Position numbers and translations under genes: made by a program. Positions 8,775 through 11,488 of a stretch of 11,488 nt of DNA are shown here, in pieces. Each line of letters starts with the position of its first letter. Within the stretch, counting starts at the first letter, position 1. The DNA is taken from assembly GCA_946482585.1 (NCBI GenBank), contig CAMLSI010000131.1, positions 1-11,488 of the forward strand, written 5' to 3'. The DNA comes from an uncultured Lysobacteraceae bacterium (GTDB lineage Bacteria; Pseudomonadota; Gammaproteobacteria; Xanthomonadales; Rhodanobacteraceae). Under the pieces are notes generated by a model. The model ran no database searches, was not told the origin of the DNA, and saw only the letters and a list, made by a program, of their open reading frames with translations.

Positions 8775-8796
8775 TGAACGCGTCAGTGAACGTTCA
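8775..8796. promoter_or_regulatory. palindrome plus half-site before the cytochrome start
   Basis: TGAACGTTCA (8787-8796) is a perfect 10-bp palindrome, and its left half TGAACG also occurs at 8775-8780, exactly 12 bases upstream. It lies between the proposed promoter and the ribosome binding site, where a repressor could act. No family of regulator can be named. Confidence 0.3.
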
Positions 8797-8816
8797 GGGG
8801 CCGCGGGAGTTGCAGG

Positions 8817-10724
8817 ATGGGGTGGTTGGGTAACGCAAGGCGGTTCGCGTCAGGGGCGCTGCCGTCGTGGTTTTCGTTCGTGGCTATCGCGGTCTTTGCC
8901 GCGGCGCCCGCGTCGGCGCTGGATCTGACCCCGCACGGTACGCAGCCGCTGCTGCAGACATCGCTGGAACCGGCGAGCAACTGCATCGGCTGTCATCGCG
9001 GCTTCAAGTCGCCGAACAACCAGTTCCTGCCGCACAGTACCTGGCAGGGATCGATGATGGCGAACGCGACGCGCGACCCGCTGTTCTGGGCCGCGCTCGA
9101 TGTCGCGAACAAGGATTTTCCGGGCGCCGGCGACTACTGCCTGCGTTGTCACACGCCGACCGGGTGGCTAGGCGGCCGCGTGCTCAAGAAAGGCGACGGC
9201 ACCATGCAGCCGTCCAACGGCGCGTCGGGTTGCCAGCTGACCGGCGACTACAACGACGACGACGATTTCAAGAACGACTACGGCGGCGTCAGCTGCCACT
9301 ACTGCCATCGCATGATGCCGGCCGGCCCGCAGGGACAGCCGTTCGAGATCGGCAACGCCAATGCCTGGATCGACGACGCGAGCACCTGCATCACGCCCAA
9401 TGGTGACGAATACGGCGGACCCTGCCGGCGCGGTCCCTATTCCTACGTGAACTATGTGCTCGAGCCGCCGCACGGCTGGCAGCGCTCGCCGCTGCACGAA
9501 AGTTCGGCGCTCTGCGGCAGTTGCCACGACGTGTCGACGCCCGACACGGATCAGGGCCCGCTGAAGACGCTGATCCTTGAGAACGGCTCGACGACGACGC
9601 GCCCGTTCCCGATCGAGCGTACCTACAGCGAGTGGCAGCGCAGCCTGTTCGCCGACCTGATCTTCCGCGACGGCCTGCAGACCGCGGCGCCCGGGCAGCC
9701 GGCACTCGCCAAGGCGCAGCAATGCCAGGCCTGCCACATGCCGACCTCGAACGACCCGCTCGCGCAGGCCTGTACCCTGAACGAGGAAGGCTCGCGTACC
9801 GGCAATCTGCCGGTGCACACCTTCGTCGGCGCGAACACCTGGATCCCCGCGATCATCAAGACCGTCTACGCGGGCGCGGGCGGCTTCAACCGGCCCGACG
9901 ACTACGACCGCACGATCGCCTGGGCGCGCGCGATGCTGCAGTCGAGCGCGACGGTGACGACGACGGTCACCGCCTATACCGCTCCGACCGCGGGCACGCC
10001 GGGCAGCGTCACGGTGCGCGTGCGCACGACCAACCTCAGCGGCCACAAGCTGCCGACCGGCTATTCCGAAGGCCGCCGCATGTGGCTCAACGTCAAGGCG
10101 TTCGGCGCGAACAATGCGCTGATCAGCGAAAGCGGCGCCTACGACGCGACGACCGGCGTGCTGACCGAAGACAACCAGATCAAGATCTACGAAGTCCTTC
10201 AGGGCATCTGGGACGCGACGCCGCCGGGCGTCTGCCGCACCGAGTCGGGCGGCCAGAAGCAGTTCCACTTCGTGCTCAACAACTGCATCGCGAAGGACAA
10301 CCGCATCCCGCCGCTGGGTTTCCGCCCGCGCACCGCGGCCGATCCGAGCGGCGACGAAGTGCGTCCGGTCAACTACAGTTATGCGGAAACGGCGCCGGGC
10401 TCGGGCACGCTCGTCAACTACGACGACACGGTCTACACCTTCGTGCTGCCGGCGGGTACGAGCCGGCCCGTGCGCATCGAGGCGAATCTGCGTCATCAGA
10501 TCGCGAGCAAGGACTACATCGAATTCCTGCGCAACCAGGCGACGACGGCGCCGGTGATTCCGGCCGAGAACACGCTGTGTGCCGGCGGTCCCGGACGTCC
10601 TTTCACGGTCGGCCCGCAATCGCAGTCGCGCGGCGAATTCCTGTTCTCGCTCTGGAACGACCCGGCTTACGGCAAGTCGCCGCCCGAAACGGCGGCGACC
10701 TCGACCGTGCTGACCGGCAACTGA
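8817..10724 (+). CDS. exported pentahaem c-type cytochrome with beta-rich C-terminal region
   Basis: This 635-residue protein has a signal peptide (hydrophobic run about 19-30, cleavage after ASA at 32-34). Five CXXCH motifs covalently bind haem c: CIGCH 56-60, CLRCH 108-112, CHYCH 160-164, CGSCH 233-237 and CQACH 303-307. Conserved-looking stretches around them, WQGSMMANATRDPLFWA (76-92) and HTFVGANTW (334-342), are, from memory, typical of a widespread family of poorly characterised periplasmic or surface multihaem cytochromes. H73, H227 and H334 are candidate distal ligands. After about 378 the protein turns to beta-strand, Ig-like sequence with the motif NLSGHKLPTGYSEGRRMW at 406-423. The N-terminal half should carry electrons in the periplasm or outside the cell; donor, acceptor and substrate cannot be read from sequence. 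GGGAG (8805-8809) lies 7 bases before the ATG. Two paralogous exported proteins flank it. Confidence 0.92.
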   Translation: MGWLGNARRFASGALPSWFSFVAIAVFAAAPASALDLTPHGTQPLLQTSLEPASNCIGCHRGFKSPNNQFLPHSTWQGSMMANATRDPLFWAALDVANKDFPGAGDYCLRCHTPTGWLGGRVLKKGDGTMQPSNGASGCQLTGDYNDDDDFKNDYGGVSCHYCHRMMPAGPQGQPFEIGNANAWIDDASTCITPNGDEYGGPCRRGPYSYVNYVLEPPHGWQRSPLHESSALCGSCHDVSTPDTDQGPLKTLILENGSTTTRPFPIERTYSEWQRSLFADLIFRDGLQTAAPGQPALAKAQQCQACHMPTSNDPLAQACTLNEEGSRTGNLPVHTFVGANTWIPAIIKTVYAGAGGFNRPDDYDRTIAWARAMLQSSATVTTTVTAYTAPTAGTPGSVTVRVRTTNLSGHKLPTGYSEGRRMWLNVKAFGANNALISESGAYDATTGVLTEDNQIKIYEVLQGIWDATPPGVCRTESGGQKQFHFVLNNCIAKDNRIPPLGFRPRTAADPSGDEVRPVNYSYAETAPGSGTLVNYDDTVYTFVLPAGTSRPVRIEANLRHQIASKDYIEFLRNQATTAPVIPAENTLCAGGPGRPFTVGPQSQSRGEFLFSLWNDPAYGKSPPETAATSTVLTGN

Positions 10725-10729
10725 TTCAG

Positions 10730-10781
10730 CAACAAGCGCGGTCGCGCCCGGTGCGCGATCGTGTCGCAAGGCCGCTCGTTG
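10730..10781. repeat. large imperfect stem-loop after the cytochrome gene
   Basis: CAACAAGCG (10730-10738) pairs with CGCTCGTTG (10773-10781) with one A-C mismatch, enclosing a GC-rich loop that contains further self-complementary GCGC blocks. It begins 5 bases after the cytochrome stop and has no T-run, so it may be a Rho-type or processing structure rather than an intrinsic terminator. Confidence 0.3.
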
Positions 10782-10808
10782 TCACGGGCGGCGGCGTCGG
10801 CCGCGGTA

Positions 10809-10847
10809 GTTCCAGGGGGGAACGTCGCGGTGTCGCACGTCTTCAAG
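10809..10847 (+). promoter_or_regulatory. possible ECF/sigmaE-type promoter and inverted repeat before the second paralogue
   Basis: GTTCC (10809-10813) and GGAAC (10819-10823) form a 5-bp inverted repeat. GGAACGT at 10819-10825 followed 17 bases later by TCAAG (10843-10847) resembles the RpoE -35 (GGAACTT) and -10 (TCAAA-like) elements. A start near 10853 would leave a leader of about 90 nt that includes a hairpin: GCGCG (10861-10865) pairs with CGCGC (10882-10886), with GGCT/AGCC inside. The match is weak and is given as the best candidate in a 221-bp gap. Confidence 0.22.
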
Positions 10848-10945
10848 TAAGTCATGGCAGGCGCGTCAGGCTCGGAGCCGGCGCGCTGCGCCAGGGAAAT
10901 CGAGTGCAGGGATTCGCGCGGGCTAACCACTTTCACGAGGCAGCA

Positions 10946-11488
10946 ATGAACCTGCAATCGCGTAGTTTCGTATTGGCCCTGGCATTGGCCTCGGCTCTCG
11001 CCGCGCCGCTGGCGTCGGCCGCGTCCGGACCCCAGCCGCAGCCGGTCGTACAGCAGACCTGGACGGCGCTCGGCGGCGATCTCGGCTTCATCTGGAACGT
11101 CGAGCTGCTGAGCGACTACGGCATCGCGCTCAAGGGCGCGGGCGAAGGCGCCAGTCCCGACAGCCGCGGCTTCGTCGCCGTGCCGCTGCGCGACCAGAGC
11201 GGTCTGAGCTTTGCCGTCACGGAAACCAACTTCGACCATTTCACCGCCGGCCGCCTCGCGCTGCGCGGCGGGTTCCGTCTGAATTCGCCGATCGGCGAAA
11301 TCTCGCTCGTCGACGCGGTGCTCGTTCCGCGCGGCACGAATTCGCAGATGCTCGATGTCGTCGACGCCGCCGGCAACAAGCTGTTCTATCTCGATCGCCT
11401 CATGTATGCGATCGGCGAAGGCGGGCGCACCGTCGACGTGCAGACCATGGATCTGCGCGTGCACGCGGACCTGGCCCGGCGCCTCGGC
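10946..11488 (+). CDS. exported protein, paralogue of the dapE-coupled protein (cut by window end)
   Basis: The frame is open from the ATG at 10946 to the window edge, giving 181 residues; the 3' end is outside. A clean signal peptide (hydrophobic run about 8-22, ASA cleavage site at 23-25) marks it as exported. Residues about 47-180 align with residues about 30-168 of the protein at 6734-8671: N51/N34, GI at 59-60/42-43, LRGG at 106-109/101-104, DAAG at 140-143/128-131, LD at 149-150/137-138, MDLRV at 168-172/155-159 (MDVRI), and LARRL at 176-180/163-167. The only gaps are small, including about 7 extra residues before DAAG. Unlike that protein it has no cysteine in the visible part. ACGAGG (10935-10940) lies 5 bases before the ATG and supports this start. 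The function is unknown; the shared domain and the cytochrome between the two suggest related roles outside the cytoplasm. Confidence 0.88.
   Translation, partial: MNLQSRSFVLALALASALAAPLASAASGPQPQPVVQQTWTALGGDLGFIWNVELLSDYGIALKGAGEGASPDSRGFVAVPLRDQSGLSFAVTETNFDHFTAGRLALRGGFRLNSPIGEISLVDAVLVPRGTNSQMLDVVDAAGNKLFYLDRLMYAIGEGGRTVDVQTMDLRVHADLARRLG

Noticed and set aside
8982..9296. First three haem motifs spaced by exactly 52 residues, suggesting an internal duplication
   Set aside because: The three segments show no similarity to each other beyond CXXCH, so the even spacing is probably chance.
9168..10769. Minus-strand open frame of 533 codons opposite the cytochrome
   Set aside because: It is antisense to five haem motifs and a clear exported protein; the translation looks like a shadow of GC-rich coding sequence.

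Overview
The window is GC-rich and densely coded. It reads as a chromosomal segment of a gammaproteobacterium, most likely of the order Lysobacterales (Xanthomonadales). The order rpsB (divergent), map, glnD, dapD, yffB/arsC-like, dapE is, from memory, typical of that order. A decayed frame ending in an SGFE-type tail at about 690-712 points the same way, because tails of that kind are common on secreted proteins of the group. The taxonomic call is an inference from gene order and motifs, not from a database search.

Layout. At the left edge the first 21 codons of rpsB (ribosomal protein S2) lie on the minus strand, behind a structured leader of about 210 nt and a good sigma70 promoter at 281-309. 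From about 310 to 880 there is no intact gene. The stretch holds a probable decayed C-terminal remnant of a secreted ELWxxDGT-repeat-like protein, two strong hairpins, a palindrome and the promoter of map. Plus-strand genes follow: map (methionine aminopeptidase), then a tight operon of glnD (PII uridylyltransferase/uridylyl-removing enzyme), dapD (tetrahydrodipicolinate N-succinyltransferase), a YffB/ArsC-like thioredoxin-fold protein and dapE (succinyl-diaminopimelate desuccinylase). These genes overlap by 14 nt or are separated by 1 nt. DapD and DapE are two steps of the succinylase route to meso-diaminopimelate and lysine, and GlnD reads nitrogen status through glutamine.

The right-hand 4.7 kb is the accessory and least explained part. 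A 645-residue secreted, cysteine-rich protein of unknown function (6734-8671) starts with GTG inside the dapE stop codon region, so it is attached to the biosynthetic operon. After a 145-bp gap with a candidate sigma54 promoter and a small palindrome comes a 635-residue exported cytochrome with five CXXCH haem motifs and a beta-rich C-terminal region (8817-10724). After another gap of 221 bp begins a third exported protein (10946 to beyond the window end). Its N-terminal domain is recognisably a paralogue of the N-terminal domain of the 645-residue protein. The result is a paralogue, pentahaem cytochrome, paralogue arrangement of three exported products. It is the best candidate here for an undescribed envelope or extracellular redox module, but nothing in the sequence states its substrate or function.
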